From Bacillus sp. AFS006103 (GTDB lineage Bacteria; Bacillota; Bacilli; Bacillales; Cytobacillaceae), in NCBI GenBank assembly GCA_002559145.1, contig NTXX01000008.1, forward strand, positions 161,037 to 225,036: DNA of 64,000 bases, read 5' to 3'. Both the position numbers and the translations under genes were made by a program. Shown in pieces: positions 27,003-35,868 of the stretch (positions are counted from its first letter, which is position 1; each line of letters opens with the position of its first letter). The notes beneath the pieces were generated by a model. It had not been told where the DNA came from. It was given only the letters and a program-made list of their open reading frames with translations, and did no database searches.

Positions 27003-27794
27003 ATGAACAGTAACAACCAAAAAGGGATCTTGCTAAGTGTTTTATTTATTTTCATGTCCTATTTTTTTACAAGAGGTTTGTATTCTCCTTTTTTTGTTCT
27101 ACTAATAGCTTTATTATTATTAGTCGCCTTTTTTAAAGAAGGGATGCGCTCATTTGCTTGGGTGGTTATTTCTTTTTTTCTTGGTAATTTTTTGCTCGTT
27201 TATATGGATACCTTTATGGAAAGCTTTCATTTCCCTCACTATTCACTAGTTATGTATAGTCAAATGTTATTACTCATTCCAATTCTTTTGATTAGCTATG
27301 TTAGTAAGAAATTTAAACAAGAAATCACCCCTTATCTTCAAAAACCTATTCTTACAGGGAAAATACAACTCCCTATTAACATTGCATTTTCCTTGTGTAA
27401 ATTTTTTATGATCCTTTGCCTACTTTCAATCCTATCCATTATTGGGGCACTATTTGTAAAAATTGAAGATGGGCGCCTGTCTGCTGTCCTATTCATTTTA
27501 TTGTTCTCATGCATCAATGCATTGCTTGAAGAGGTTTTGTGGCGGGGAATATTTCTTCCGAAGCTGATAATGATCACGAATCACCCAATAGGTATGGTCG
27601 TAACAAGTATTGCCTTTGGTTTACACACGACCATGTTTGGATTTTCACTGATTCTATCTATTTCTTATATGTTACTAGGGATATTTCTTGGATTTCTTAC
27701 CATTAAATTTAAAAGTATCTTCCCATCGGTAGTCGTTCATTTCTCAGTAACTACACTTTTATTAATTTTCGGCTGGATGGTAATTCCTATTTAA
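27003..27794 (+). CDS. CPBP family intramembrane glutamic endopeptidase-like protein
   Basis: 263 residues from the ATG after GGAGATCAGAGA; an upstream in-frame start overlaps the plsY terminator and is unlikely. Seven or eight hydrophobic helices. The CPBP (Abi/CAAX) motifs are visible as ALLEEVLWRGIFLPKL (EExxxR) and AFGLHTTMFGF (FxxxH), with a weaker third motif SVVVHFSVT. Family members process membrane peptides or confer bacteriocin immunity. The third motif lacks the usual Asn. The substrate is unknown. Confidence 0.82.
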   Translation: MNSNNQKGILLSVLFIFMSYFFTRGLYSPFFVLLIALLLLVAFFKEGMRSFAWVVISFFLGNFLLVYMDTFMESFHFPHYSLVMYSQMLLLIPILLISYVSKKFKQEITPYLQKPILTGKIQLPINIAFSLCKFFMILCLLSILSIIGALFVKIEDGRLSAVLFILLFSCINALLEEVLWRGIFLPKLIMITNHPIGMVVTSIAFGLHTTMFGFSLILSISYMLLGIFLGFLTIKFKSIFPSVVVHFSVTTLLLIFGWMVIPI

Positions 27795-27821
27795 TATTAA
27801 TTAATGGCTTTAGAAGTAAAC

Positions 27822-27868
27822 AGAAGGCTCACTTGAAAGATAGTTAATCTTCAAGTGAGCCTTTTTTG
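27822..27868. terminator. Bidirectional terminator, CPBP gene and yneQ
   Basis: AAGGCTCACTTGAA and TTCAAGTGAGCCTT pair perfectly, with a T run on the plus side. The right arm overlaps the last codons of yneQ. Confidence 0.8.
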
Positions 27869-28161
27869 TCTATCCAAATGTGTTCAACTAAGCCTTCTTT
27901 TAGCAAAATTTCCTTTTGCCTTTCCCCAATTAAATCAAAATGGGAATAGCCATCGACCCTATGATGAATCCATTCTTTTTTTAGACCATGTTTCTTTCCC
28001 CAAGTAGCTAATTTTTCAAGATCATTGCAGCCAACCTTCGTAACTGTCTTACATCCGGGAAATCGGTCATCAAGCCAATAATGGGTTAAAAAGGCTATTT
28101 CGCCATGATCAATATTTCTTTTCCACTTGATGACTTCCTGCCTTTTTATTCCAAAAGCCAA
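27844..28161 (-). CDS. yneQ: YneQ-like conserved protein
   Basis: 105 residues, unknown function. Similar in position to B. subtilis yneQ, directly after the yneP thioesterase. It contains HYWLDDRFPGCKTVTKVG and HHRVDGYSHFDLI and has no signal peptide or membrane segment. The last 20 bp of the gene form part of the shared terminator. Assignment rests on synteny and size. Confidence 0.7.
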   Translation of the reverse strand: MAFGIKRQEVIKWKRNIDHGEIAFLTHYWLDDRFPGCKTVTKVGCNDLEKLATWGKKHGLKKEWIHHRVDGYSHFDLIGERQKEILLKEGLVEHIWIDKKGSLED

Positions 28162-28195
28162 TTATATCACCTCAATTTACATGTTAGCCCTTTTG

Positions 28196-28624
28196 TTATT
28201 TCTTCTTAATTTCTTCATATTTTAAATACCATTCAGGAAAGGCTTTTTTGAATGAAGTGGGTCTAAAATTTTCTTTCTTGACGATAATATGGGTTGATTT
28301 CCCCTCGGCACAGATTTCATCGTCCCCATTGGTAATCGTATAACCATAAACAGATTTGATGCCATCATTTAATTCTACCCACGTTTTTACAAAACCCTTA
28401 TCACCATACCGTAGAGGTTTTTTATAGGTAATTTGAATATCATAGACAGGTGAATAGAAACCTGCCTCCTCCATAGACAGATAATTGTATCCAAGGTCTT
28501 CAATTAATCCTGTTCTTCCGAGTTCAAAAAACTTTAAATAATTTGCATGATAGATAACACCCATCATATCTGTATCAGCATAATAGAGCTGAATTTCTCT
28601 AGTCGAAGTAAATAAATTTTCCAC
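28196..28624 (-). CDS. yneP: Acyl-CoA thioesterase YneP (hot-dog fold)
   Basis: 142 residues from a GTG. Single 4-hydroxybenzoyl-CoA thioesterase-type hot-dog domain with the YYADTDMMGVIYHANYLKFFE motif (Asp at about 19 as catalytic residue), as in YbgC/FadM-type enzymes. It hydrolyses short or medium acyl-CoA in the cytoplasm; the exact chain length is unknown. It is followed by yneQ after 34 bp, as in B. subtilis. Confidence 0.88.
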   Translation of the reverse strand: MENLFTSTREIQLYYADTDMMGVIYHANYLKFFELGRTGLIEDLGYNYLSMEEAGFYSPVYDIQITYKKPLRYGDKGFVKTWVELNDGIKSVYGYTITNGDDEICAEGKSTHIIVKKENFRPTSFKKAFPEWYLKYEEIKKK

Positions 28625-28652
28625 CCGGTCACAACCTTTTCACTCGATAGTA

Positions 28653-30983
28653 TTATACATTTTTACTAATTGCCATGAGGACATCCTCTACTTCAAGAAG
28701 CAGGGATTTTTCAAACAGATGTTCATCTTCTTCTGAATCCATTAGTCTAGAGGCTTGCGCTTGGATCATTTCATCGACCAGGTTTGTGGCGAAACGGCCG
28801 TTCCCTTTATAGGATTCCTCATTCATATTTTGAAGTAACAGCGCCTTAGCTTCCTCTGTTAATTGATATTGAAAACTTTCGGCATAAACGACCATGATTT
28901 CAAGCAGTTCTTCCGGGGTATAGTCAGGAAATAAAAAGAATTTTTTAAATCGTGAACGTAGACCTGGATTACTTTCAAGGAGCAAGTCCATTTCATGTGG
29001 GTATCCAGCCAAGACAACGACTAAGTTTTCATTATGCTTGGTCATTTCATCAACAATGGTATCAATAACCTCTTTACCAAAATCACCTGTTGTGGAACTA
29101 AAAAGGGAATAGGCCTCGTCAATAAATAAGACGCCTCCGAGTGCCTCCTTAATTTTCTTCTTTGTTTTTGCTGCCGTTTGACCCACATATCCCGCTACAA
29201 AATCTGCTCGACTAGCCACGATTAGATGGCCTCTTTTTAAGATGCCGCATTCCTTTAAAAGCTCCGCATATACTTTAGCGACGGTTGTTTTTCCTGTACC
29301 GGGGTTTCCAGTGAACACCGCATGAAGCTGAATCGGTACAGGCGGCAGCCCGTTTTTCAACCGGTATTGCTGCATTTTTACAAACGAGATAAGTGATCTC
29401 ATTTCCACCTTTAATGCTTCTAAACCAATAAGCCGGGCTAATTTATCATATGGCGACTCAGAACTTTCCTCTTTATCTAAAAGAAAGTCTTCTTTATTCA
29501 AAACAATAAAATCAAGTATGTTATCTTTATTTACTTCTTTGACAGACCCCTTCTTAAAGATTGCATCAATAACAATATTGTGAACAGTCCTTGCGTTTCC
29601 AAAAGTATCATCGACTCGTTCCCGGTCTAACCGTTGGTTGATTTCGGTCTTAGCTTCCTCACTGAGGAAATAATCATTATCCGAAGCGACTTGTTCAGCA
29701 ATCCTTATTAACTCTTCATTTGAATAATTTGGTAAATGAATGAGATTCGATTGTGGAAAACGACTTCGTAAACCTGGATTTGCATCCAGAAAGGAACGCA
29801 TTTCCTCGGGATAGCCTGCCATAATCACGGCAAATTTCCCACCGTATTCATGCCCAGTCATCAGCGAAACGAGTGTATCAATGGCCGCTTGACCATAATC
29901 ATTGCCTGTTTGCCCTTCGCGTTTTAGACTATAGGCCTCATCAATAAATAACACCCCGCCAATGGAACGTTCGACAATGGTTCGGACGTTTTCTTCTGTT
30001 TGGCCGACAAATGCACCTACAAGCTGTGATCGGTCTGTCTCGATCACTTCTTCACGAGGCAAGACACCTAATTCATGATATATTTTCGCAAGTAACCGGG
30101 CCAGTGTTGTTTTTCCAGTACCCGGATTTCCTGTCAAAATCATGTTCAAGCTCAGATCGTCCTTCATTTGAAAGCCCAGTTCTTTTCGCTGTTTTTGATA
30201 CTTTAAAAACCGATAAAAATCATTGACACGATTTTTAACAAAATCCATTCCAATCATTTCATTCAGTTGATCTAGGGCATTTTTTCGTGTTGGGAGACTC
30301 TCGGCTTGTTCTTCAATAAATTGCCTTTGCCAATTCTCTTTGATTTCCTCCAGATTCGCTAAATGTAACTTTAAATCATCATAATAGGTGGAAGTATGGA
30401 ATACACCAGTAATGGATTGGTCGTACTCCTCAGCCGCCTTATACAAATTACCGGTTTCTTCTATCACCGATGCCAATAGTTCAGAGAGAAGATTGTATTT
30501 TAGATATAAAACCTGATTTATTATTTTCGAGGATAGGTCTCTTTTAGCTTCTAACTTATTTTGAATCTCATCGGCTTGGACTAAAAAGCTTTGACACACT
30601 TCTATGTATTGTTCCGCAGTTTTCTTCTTAGCGGTCCGATTATCCGTTTCCCTAATTGCAGGAAAGGTAAGCGGTGAAAGTGAATCTTCAAACTTCTTCC
30701 AATCAGATTGGAGCATATATTCCTTTGCTAATTGATTATCGGGGTAGAGATTAAGCGCTCTTTCAAGCCATACTACTGCCATTTTATCCTGTTTATTACG
30801 TCGAATTCGCGATAAAGCGGCTAGTGACAACAGTTTTGATAAAATAACTGGGTTGGATTCCGTCGTTAACGTGGAAATCAATACACTCTCATCTGAAATA
30901 TATCCGTTGTCATTGAATTCAATATCCCATTGCTTTAATTTTTCTTCATTTATAGTGAGCTGATTATTTACGAGTTGTCTCAT
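28653..30983 (-). CDS. Tandem CbbX/SpoVK-type AAA+ ATPase
   Basis: 776 residues from ATG 30983 (a GTG three codons earlier is possible). The N-terminal 230 residues are helical and TPR-like, beginning after LVNNQLTINEE. Two AAA+ domains of the CbxX/CfqX family follow, each with Walker A GNPGTGKTT (near 285 and 560), Walker B VLFIDEAYSL and an RSRF arginine-finger region (LRSRFPQ, LRSRFKK). B. subtilis SpoVK (322 residues) has one such domain and is needed for spore maturation. The double version, placed among spore genes tlp and sspN, suggests a sporulation or remodelling role, but this is inference. Confidence 0.85.
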   Translation of the reverse strand: MRQLVNNQLTINEEKLKQWDIEFNDNGYISDESVLISTLTTESNPVILSKLLSLAALSRIRRNKQDKMAVVWLERALNLYPDNQLAKEYMLQSDWKKFEDSLSPLTFPAIRETDNRTAKKKTAEQYIEVCQSFLVQADEIQNKLEAKRDLSSKIINQVLYLKYNLLSELLASVIEETGNLYKAAEEYDQSITGVFHTSTYYDDLKLHLANLEEIKENWQRQFIEEQAESLPTRKNALDQLNEMIGMDFVKNRVNDFYRFLKYQKQRKELGFQMKDDLSLNMILTGNPGTGKTTLARLLAKIYHELGVLPREEVIETDRSQLVGAFVGQTEENVRTIVERSIGGVLFIDEAYSLKREGQTGNDYGQAAIDTLVSLMTGHEYGGKFAVIMAGYPEEMRSFLDANPGLRSRFPQSNLIHLPNYSNEELIRIAEQVASDNDYFLSEEAKTEINQRLDRERVDDTFGNARTVHNIVIDAIFKKGSVKEVNKDNILDFIVLNKEDFLLDKEESSESPYDKLARLIGLEALKVEMRSLISFVKMQQYRLKNGLPPVPIQLHAVFTGNPGTGKTTVAKVYAELLKECGILKRGHLIVASRADFVAGYVGQTAAKTKKKIKEALGGVLFIDEAYSLFSSTTGDFGKEVIDTIVDEMTKHNENLVVVLAGYPHEMDLLLESNPGLRSRFKKFFLFPDYTPEELLEIMVVYAESFQYQLTEEAKALLLQNMNEESYKGNGRFATNLVDEMIQAQASRLMDSEEDEHLFEKSLLLEVEDVLMAISKNV

Positions 30984-31046
30984 GGTTATCACTTCTTCTT
31001 CAAATTTTCCTTTCTATCTTACCATAACAGTGACTCCATACCTAAA

Positions 31047-31078
31047 CAAAAGACCTGTCCACAATGAACAGGTCTTCC
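31047..31078 (-). terminator. Terminator of tlp
   Basis: AAGACCTGT and ACAGGTCTT with a 9-nt loop, followed on the minus strand by TTTTGTTT. Confidence 0.75.
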
Positions 31079-31084
31079 ACTTTT

Positions 31085-31315
31085 TTAGCTTTGTTGGTTG
31101 TCTGACTCATCCTTAATTTCTGAACGGAAGGAGTCGACGCTTTCACGTCGGCGTTCATTCTTTGCTTCAATTTGCTGACGCTGGGTGTCACTATCTGTTA
31201 AAGCCAATGATTCCTCAGCTGCTTCAATATTATTTTCCGTATTTTGAATCATCGCTTGGAGTTTCTCGACATTATCACTACGATCATCCGGATTCGGTTT
31301 GTTGTTATATGGCAT
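31085..31315 (-). CDS. tlp: Small acid-soluble spore protein Tlp
   Basis: 76 residues. Thioredoxin-like SASP of the Tlp family ([19 protein letters not shown], then [13 protein letters not shown]). It is made in the forespore under SigF/SigG control and stored in the spore core. Highly hydrophilic and helical. The ATG follows AAGGAGG. It is downstream of sspN, as in B. subtilis, where sspN and tlp are cotranscribed. The gap here is about 130 bp. Confidence 0.95.
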   Translation of the reverse strand: MPYNNKPNPDDRSDNVEKLQAMIQNTENNIEAAEESLALTDSDTQRQQIEAKNERRRESVDSFRSEIKDESDNQQS

Positions 31316-31403
31316 TGTAATTCCTCCTTGGTCTTTTTGGTACAGATATAGTTTGTTACGGAGTAGAAAAAATAAACAAAGAAAATTTTATTTTATAGAA
31401 ACA

Positions 31404-31440
31404 AAAAAGACCCACAGGCTTCTGCCTATTGAGTCTTATA
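31404..31440 (-). terminator. Terminator of sspN
   Basis: AAGACTCAATAGGC and GCCTGTGGGTCTT (minus sense) pair imperfectly and are followed by T6. Confidence 0.6.
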
Positions 31441-31448
31441 ATCTATAC

Positions 31449-31592
31449 CTATTCACCTTTTGTTTGAATTACTTGAGCATGCTGGCCTGATGTATCATTC
31501 ATTTTTTTACCCTTATTCCCATTAAATCCTCTTGGTTGTGTGCCAGTATGGCTAGGTACAAAATGTTTGCTATCTTTTTTCGGATTACCCAT
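31449..31592 (-). CDS. sspN: Small acid-soluble spore protein SspN
   Basis: 47 residues: [20 protein letters not shown], ending [11 protein letters not shown]. The N-terminal GNxKKxSKxFxPxHxGTQPR pattern is diagnostic of minor SASP N, a forespore-specific spore-core protein. GGAGGGATT lies before the ATG. It sits between the FbpB-like gene and tlp, the expected place. Too short for default gene calling. Confidence 0.95.
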   Translation of the reverse strand: MGNPKKDSKHFVPSHTGTQPRGFNGNKGKKMNDTSGQHAQVIQTKGE

Positions 31593-31658
31593 GTCTAATC
31601 CCTCCTTATGTACATTTTGTCCATTTGGAAGGAAAACATAATTGGTAAACTTTTTTAG

Positions 31659-31790
31659 TTACTCAGCTTTGCCAAGACGTTTTTCTTCTAAGCGCTGTTC
31701 AATTTTTTCAATTGCAGCACGATCTTTTAAAAGTTGTGATTTATTTTCAGATACAAGCTCTGCAAACGAGCGTTTTCTAGGTTTTCTCAA
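31659..31790 (-). CDS. FbpB family small basic protein
   Basis: 43 residues from TTG: MRKPRKRSFAELVSENKSQ, ending KIEQRLEEKRLGKAE. This is the FbpB family; in B. subtilis Fur-regulated FbpB works with the FsrA small RNA in iron sparing. Ribosome site AAGGACGG. No clear Fur box was seen in the 100 bp upstream, so iron control is not established for this copy, and many paralogues of this tiny family are not Fur-regulated. The 220 bp between here and yneN hold nothing else recognised. Confidence 0.85.
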   Translation of the reverse strand: MRKPRKRSFAELVSENKSQLLKDRAAIEKIEQRLEEKRLGKAE

Positions 31791-32004
31791 TGGTATCACC
31801 GTCCTTATTTACTATTCTAACAGTTATTATGCCCGGAAACGGTTGCAATTATTACAACTTTTTGAAAATTTTAAAGAAAAGCGCATTCATTAAAGTCGGT
31901 GTGAGCAGAGCAAAGCTACACTTCATATATCCCTGGAAAATTTTTATTCTTACTCGGACTTGTTAATTTGACTAACTTATGCGGCGCTCCGCCCCTTTTC
32001 CATA

Positions 32005-32036
32005 GAAAAAGACACTGGAGTAATCCAATGTCTTAG
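32005..32036 (-). terminator. Terminator of yneN
   Basis: AAGACATTGG and CCAGTGTCTT (minus sense) pair with one mismatch and are followed by T5. Confidence 0.75.
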
Positions 32037-32037
32037 G

Positions 32038-32574
32038 TTACTTAAGCTTTTTTGTGTAATCCTTCATATCTTCAAGTTTCATTCCACCGATATATTTATT
32101 CTGGATAATCCCTTTACTATCAATAAAATAGGTGGTCGGAATGGAAAGTACTTGATAGGTTTCATTCACTTTATCATCGACATCTAGAGGGACTGGAAAA
32201 GTGATTTTATTTTCATCAACAAACCCTTGGACATCTAATTGTGGATCAATGTTCACCGCCAAAATAACGATATCCTTTTCCATTTGTTTGGAAAATTGCT
32301 CCATAGCAGGCATTTCTGCTTTACAAGGCGGGCACCAAGTTGCCCAAAAGTTAAGCATTACTTTTTTTCCTTTTAAATTAGAAAGCTTTATTTTCTCGCC
32401 TGTTAATGTTTTGAGTTCAAAATCAGGTGCCTTTGCTCCTATAGCGAGACCATCTTGACTGGCTGTTGTTTGACTTGTAGTTTCGGGAGTTTCTGTTTTT
32501 TTATCCATTGCCTGAACAATCGCTACTGTAAGTAAGGTAACTAATACTACTGCAGCAATGACTTTTTTAATCAT
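32038..32574 (-). CDS. yneN: Membrane-anchored thioredoxin-like protein YneN/ResA-like
   Basis: 178 residues. An uncleaved signal anchor (about 3-22) and a Thr/Ser-rich linker are followed by a TlpA/ResA-type thioredoxin domain with FWATWCPPCKAEMPA (Cys81, Cys84) and the cis-Pro loop SIPTTYFID. It should reduce or oxidise disulfides on the outer face of the membrane. Synteny with B. subtilis yneN, between citB and tlp, is kept, though other genes are inserted. Ribosome site AGGAGG lies before the ATG. Confidence 0.9.
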   Translation of the reverse strand: MIKKVIAAVVLVTLLTVAIVQAMDKKTETPETTSQTTASQDGLAIGAKAPDFELKTLTGEKIKLSNLKGKKVMLNFWATWCPPCKAEMPAMEQFSKQMEKDIVILAVNIDPQLDVQGFVDENKITFPVPLDVDDKVNETYQVLSIPTTYFIDSKGIIQNKYIGGMKLEDMKDYTKKLK

Positions 32575-32752
32575 CCCCGAATCCTCCTTTACTCATACTT
32601 TGCTACATCGATTTTACACTATAATCCTAGGTGAAACAAAACTTGGATATGCCGAAACTGTGACAATTTAAAGAATTATTATTTTTAAAGATGTTTTAAC
32701 TCAATTGTTAGAAAATTTGTTAGAATAAAAGCAAGACTGGAGGGGGATTCTT

Positions 32753-33790
32753 TTGAAGATTCTTGTTTTAGGTGGAAGCCGCTTTTTAGGGAGAACATTT
32801 GTGGAAGAGGCTTTGAAACGAAATCATGAAGTGACTATTTTTAATCGGGGAATTCAAAATCCGGGAATAAAGGACGTTGAAATCCTCACTGGAAATCGGT
32901 TTGGTAATTTGAAAGCGCTTCAAAACCGTGACTGGGATGCGGTTTTGGATACGAGTGGATTTATTCCCTACACGGTCCAGAATACAACCAACTTATTAAA
33001 GGATCAAGTAAAACATTATACATTTATCTCAAGTATTTCTGTGTACCAAGACTGGGTTCAAGAAAATTTGGATGAAAACTACCCTGTCTTAGACATGTCA
33101 ATCGAGGAAGCCAATAAACTCTCAATGGATTCGGACGGCCCCGTATATGAATATTACGGGCATTTTAAAGCGCTATGTGAGCAGATTGCAGAAAAAAATA
33201 TGCCTGGACGAGTGTTAAACGTGCGTGCAGGTCAGTTAATCGGTCCGAATGATTATACCGATCGTGTTCCCTATTGGATCCATAGAATCGCAAAAGGCGG
33301 TAAGGTGTTAGCCCCAGGAAACCCAAATCGTCGTGTCCAGATTATTGACAATAAGGACCTTGCGAATTGGATTCTTGATATGGAAGAAAAGGATTCCATA
33401 GGAACCTTCAATGCTACAGGTCCTAATTACCCGCTTACGATAAAAGAGTTTGTTGATTCATGTATCGATGTGACTGGATCAAATGCAGAAGTGGTTTGGG
33501 CAGATGAGAAATTCCTATTAGATAAACAAGTGGCACCGTGGACGGAAATGCCTCTCTGGGTTCCAGAGAATTATCCCCTATCCCAAGAAACGAAAGAGCC
33601 TTGGAAAGGGGCTTTCTCGATCACTATTGATAAAGCAATCAATAGTGGATTGTCATTTAGACCGCTAAAGGAAAGCCTAACTGATATCCATGAATGGGAA
33701 CAGACACGCCACCTGACTGATTACGATTGGAAATCCGGGATGAGGACAGAAAGAGAAAAGGAGCTGCTAACCTTATTAGGTAAAAAGTAA
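32753..33790 (+). CDS. NAD-dependent epimerase/dehydratase family protein
   Basis: 345 residues from TTG after GGAGGGGGA. Extended SDR with an N-terminal GGSRFLGRTFVEE nucleotide motif (about 7-19), Ser in FISSISVYQ and YEYYGHFK where YxxxK is expected (Tyr, then Lys four residues on). Members of this group act on sugar nucleotides or bind RNA (CSP41-like). The substrate is unknown. The gene is monocistronic and convergent with the ABC-F gene. Confidence 0.85.
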   Translation: MKILVLGGSRFLGRTFVEEALKRNHEVTIFNRGIQNPGIKDVEILTGNRFGNLKALQNRDWDAVLDTSGFIPYTVQNTTNLLKDQVKHYTFISSISVYQDWVQENLDENYPVLDMSIEEANKLSMDSDGPVYEYYGHFKALCEQIAEKNMPGRVLNVRAGQLIGPNDYTDRVPYWIHRIAKGGKVLAPGNPNRRVQIIDNKDLANWILDMEEKDSIGTFNATGPNYPLTIKEFVDSCIDVTGSNAEVVWADEKFLLDKQVAPWTEMPLWVPENYPLSQETKEPWKGAFSITIDKAINSGLSFRPLKESLTDIHEWEQTRHLTDYDWKSGMRTEREKELLTLLGKK

Positions 33791-33799
33791 TTAAAAAAC

Positions 33800-33834
33800 A
33801 AAGCAAGAGAGCAGATAAACCGCTCTCTTGTGAA
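33800..33834. terminator. Terminator between convergent genes
   Basis: CAAGAGAGC and GCTCTCTTG, 9-bp stem, 9-nt loop, between the epimerase gene (+) and the ABC-F gene (-). Confidence 0.65.
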
Positions 33835-33835
33835 T

Positions 33836-35551
33836 TTATCCAATAAGCTCTCTTTTTTGCTTAAGGAGTTCTTTAAATTCTTGGTCTAAAACACGATATT
33901 TTGGATCTTTTTGATCAATTATTGATAGTTCCCCCAATATCATTGCAATTTTGTTTTCAATTAACAGTAATGCTTCTTCATCGTTCCCTACTTTCTTTTC
34001 ATCTTTATTAAAATACTCCTCGGGTTTCATTTCAAATCGTTGAATTTGCTGGTTTTCAAATACCAATAGCCGTTTACAAAGTTTATTAAGAAAATAATAG
34101 TCATGGGAAACCGTAATAATCGTACCGGTAAACTCCGAAAGCGTATTTTCAAGCTGCTCCCTGCTTGGCAAATCCAAATGGTTGGTAGGTTCGTCTAGGA
34201 TAAGAACATCATATTCTTTCATTAACATGTCAACCAGCTTTACTCTTGTGCGTTCTCCCAAACTTAACGTTCCGATTGGTTTAGTGATTATCGCTTCCTT
34301 TAAGCCTAAGTTAGCTAAAAGGGTTCTCGCTTTAAGAACACTCTCTTGATCTGTGTACCCAAGTGCCTCAATGGAGGTTTTATCTGACGGTAAATCATCT
34401 ACATCCTGACTTAAATAGGCAATTTTTATCGAGTCACTCCTCCATAAGTCGCCCTCAGTATATGACTCTTGATCTAAAATCATTTGGATTAAAGTCGTTT
34501 TCCCACAGCCGTTTTCCCCTATGAGACCCACTCGCTCTCCGTGATTAATATAAAAGTTAGCGTTATAAAAAAGGGTCCTATCCTTATAAGATTTCTTTAG
34601 GCGCTTGGCTTCAATTATTCGTTTACCTCTCTTCCCTTGTGCGTCAAACTGAAACCTTATTTGGACTTCTTCTGCCGGTTTTTCAATCTTATTTTTTTCA
34701 AGCTCATTTTGGAGCCGTTTCATTTTTGATTTCACTTGATTGTCTCGCTTTTTTGCCTTGGCACGGTGATATTCTTTTGGACCAAAATCCCGGCCTTGTT
34801 TTGTGGAATTCCGATGTCCCTTTTCTGACCATGACTTTAATTGGTCCATCTGTAACTCAACCATCTCCATTTGGCGCTGCTGGACACTATATTGATGCTG
34901 CTGATTTTCCATCCGATGCTGTTTTTCTTTACGATAGTCACTATAGTTACCATTGAAAAAGTGGAGCTTCCCATGTTCTATTTCGAACACACGTTTAACA
35001 GTTTTATCTAAAAAATGCCGGTCATGTGAGATAATTAAGACAGGACCTTGGAATTTTTCTAGTTCGGTTACCAGCCACTCAATTCCTTTAAAATCTAAAT
35101 GGTTGGTCGGTTCATCTAAAATTAATAAGTCAGGTTTTGTTGCCCAAACCATTGATAATGCGAGTTTTAACTTTTCTCCTCCACTTAAATGATTGAGACG
35201 ATCTTCCTCCCAGTCAGAGACCTTATGAAGACCTAACTCACTGGCATGCTGGAATATACCTTTCGATGTACTTCCTGCTAATGACTGATGAAAATCATTG
35301 ATCTCATAATCAATCGATTGTGATAAGTAACCAATCGTTAAGTCGCTTGATTTTTCAATGACTCCTTTATCGGGAGTGATTTTTCCAAACAGGATATTGG
35401 CCAGTGTTGTCTTTCCAGTGCCATTGAATCCGACAAGGCCAATTCGTTCCCCATTCTTTATCTCAAATTGGATATTGTCTAATACCTTCCTTAAATTAAA
35501 ACTTTTTTCTAAGCCGATTACTTTTATGATTGTCCTTTGATTTGTATGCAT
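33836..35551 (-). CDS. ABC-F ribosome-protection-type protein (Vga/VmlR-like)
   Basis: 571 residues with no membrane segments. Two ABC domains: Walker A GFNGTGKTT with LSGGEK and LILDEPTNHLDF, and GENGCGKTT with LSLGER and LILDEPTNHLDL. A long basic interdomain linker (about 190-310; HSTK-rich, e.g. GHRNSTKQGRDFGPKEYHR) is characteristic of antibiotic-resistance ABC-F factors that remodel the peptidyl-transferase centre. VmlR in B. subtilis protects against virginiamycin M and lincomycin. The 225-nt leader contains two short ORFs and alternative hairpins, the typical control for such genes. Resistance spectrum cannot be read from sequence. Confidence 0.9.
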   Translation of the reverse strand: MHTNQRTIIKVIGLEKSFNLRKVLDNIQFEIKNGERIGLVGFNGTGKTTLANILFGKITPDKGVIEKSSDLTIGYLSQSIDYEINDFHQSLAGSTSKGIFQHASELGLHKVSDWEEDRLNHLSGGEKLKLALSMVWATKPDLLILDEPTNHLDFKGIEWLVTELEKFQGPVLIISHDRHFLDKTVKRVFEIEHGKLHFFNGNYSDYRKEKQHRMENQQHQYSVQQRQMEMVELQMDQLKSWSEKGHRNSTKQGRDFGPKEYHRAKAKKRDNQVKSKMKRLQNELEKNKIEKPAEEVQIRFQFDAQGKRGKRIIEAKRLKKSYKDRTLFYNANFYINHGERVGLIGENGCGKTTLIQMILDQESYTEGDLWRSDSIKIAYLSQDVDDLPSDKTSIEALGYTDQESVLKARTLLANLGLKEAIITKPIGTLSLGERTRVKLVDMLMKEYDVLILDEPTNHLDLPSREQLENTLSEFTGTIITVSHDYYFLNKLCKRLLVFENQQIQRFEMKPEEYFNKDEKKVGNDEEALLLIENKIAMILGELSIIDQKDPKYRVLDQEFKELLKQKRELIG

Positions 35552-35558
35552 AAAAAAA

Positions 35559-35584
35559 CTCCCTTCATCTGAACCTGAAGAGAG
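35559..35584 (-). promoter_or_regulatory. Hairpin sequestering the ABC-F ribosome site
   Basis: CTCTCTTCA pairs with TGAAGGGAG (minus sense, one G-U), hiding the GAAGGGAG ribosome site 8 nt before the start. The left arm overlaps a segment (35571-35581) that can instead pair perfectly over 11 bp with 35685-35695 inside the second leader ORF. Confidence 0.65.
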
Positions 35585-35680
35585 ATTTATGTCATCGTTT
35601 AGAGGTACAACAAAAAGACCTGTAAAGGTTTATTTGTGTTCGCATTTATACGATTAGGACATAAAAAGGACAGATTAATC

Positions 35681-35719
35681 CTATTCTTCAGGTTCAACAT
35701 TTTTCGTTATTCGAATCAT
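35681..35719 (-). CDS. Leader ORF 2 of ABC-F gene
   Basis: Encodes MIRITKNVEPEE and a stop. Its 3' codons contain GAACCTGAAGA, the exact complement of TCTTCAGGTTC in the hairpin that hides the ABC-F ribosome site. Its start overlaps the stop of leader ORF 1 as ATGA, so it would be translated by coupling. A stalled ribosome before this segment would leave it free to open the ribosome site. Confidence 0.45.
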   Translation of the reverse strand: MIRITKNVEPEE

Positions 35720-35760
35720 GTCTGAAAAAATAAGATTAAAACTTCATGCCTCTTTACCAT
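35716..35760 (-). CDS. Leader ORF 1 of ABC-F gene
   Basis: Encodes MVKRHEVLILFFQT. AAAAGGA directly abuts its ATG, which is close spacing. A shorter alternative, MKF, starts inside it after AAAGAGG. Hydrophobic short peptides of this kind precede many antibiotic-inducible ABC-F genes. Translation is unproven. Confidence 0.4.
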   Translation of the reverse strand: MVKRHEVLILFFQT

Positions 35761-35781
35761 TCCTTTTCGTTTAATAGTATT

Positions 35782-35811
35782 ATTTTATGAGAGAATCATT
35801 TGATTTGTCAA
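35782..35811 (-). promoter_or_regulatory. SigA-type promoter of the ABC-F transcript
   Basis: TTGACA (35811-35806), an 18-nt spacer and TAAAAT (35787-35782) on the minus strand. This would start transcription near 35775 and give a leader of about 225 nt. Confidence 0.65.
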
Positions 35812-35868
35812 ATATTCCTCCGCTAAATAAACACCAACTTTCTATTTTTATGGTACCTGCTAATTTGG

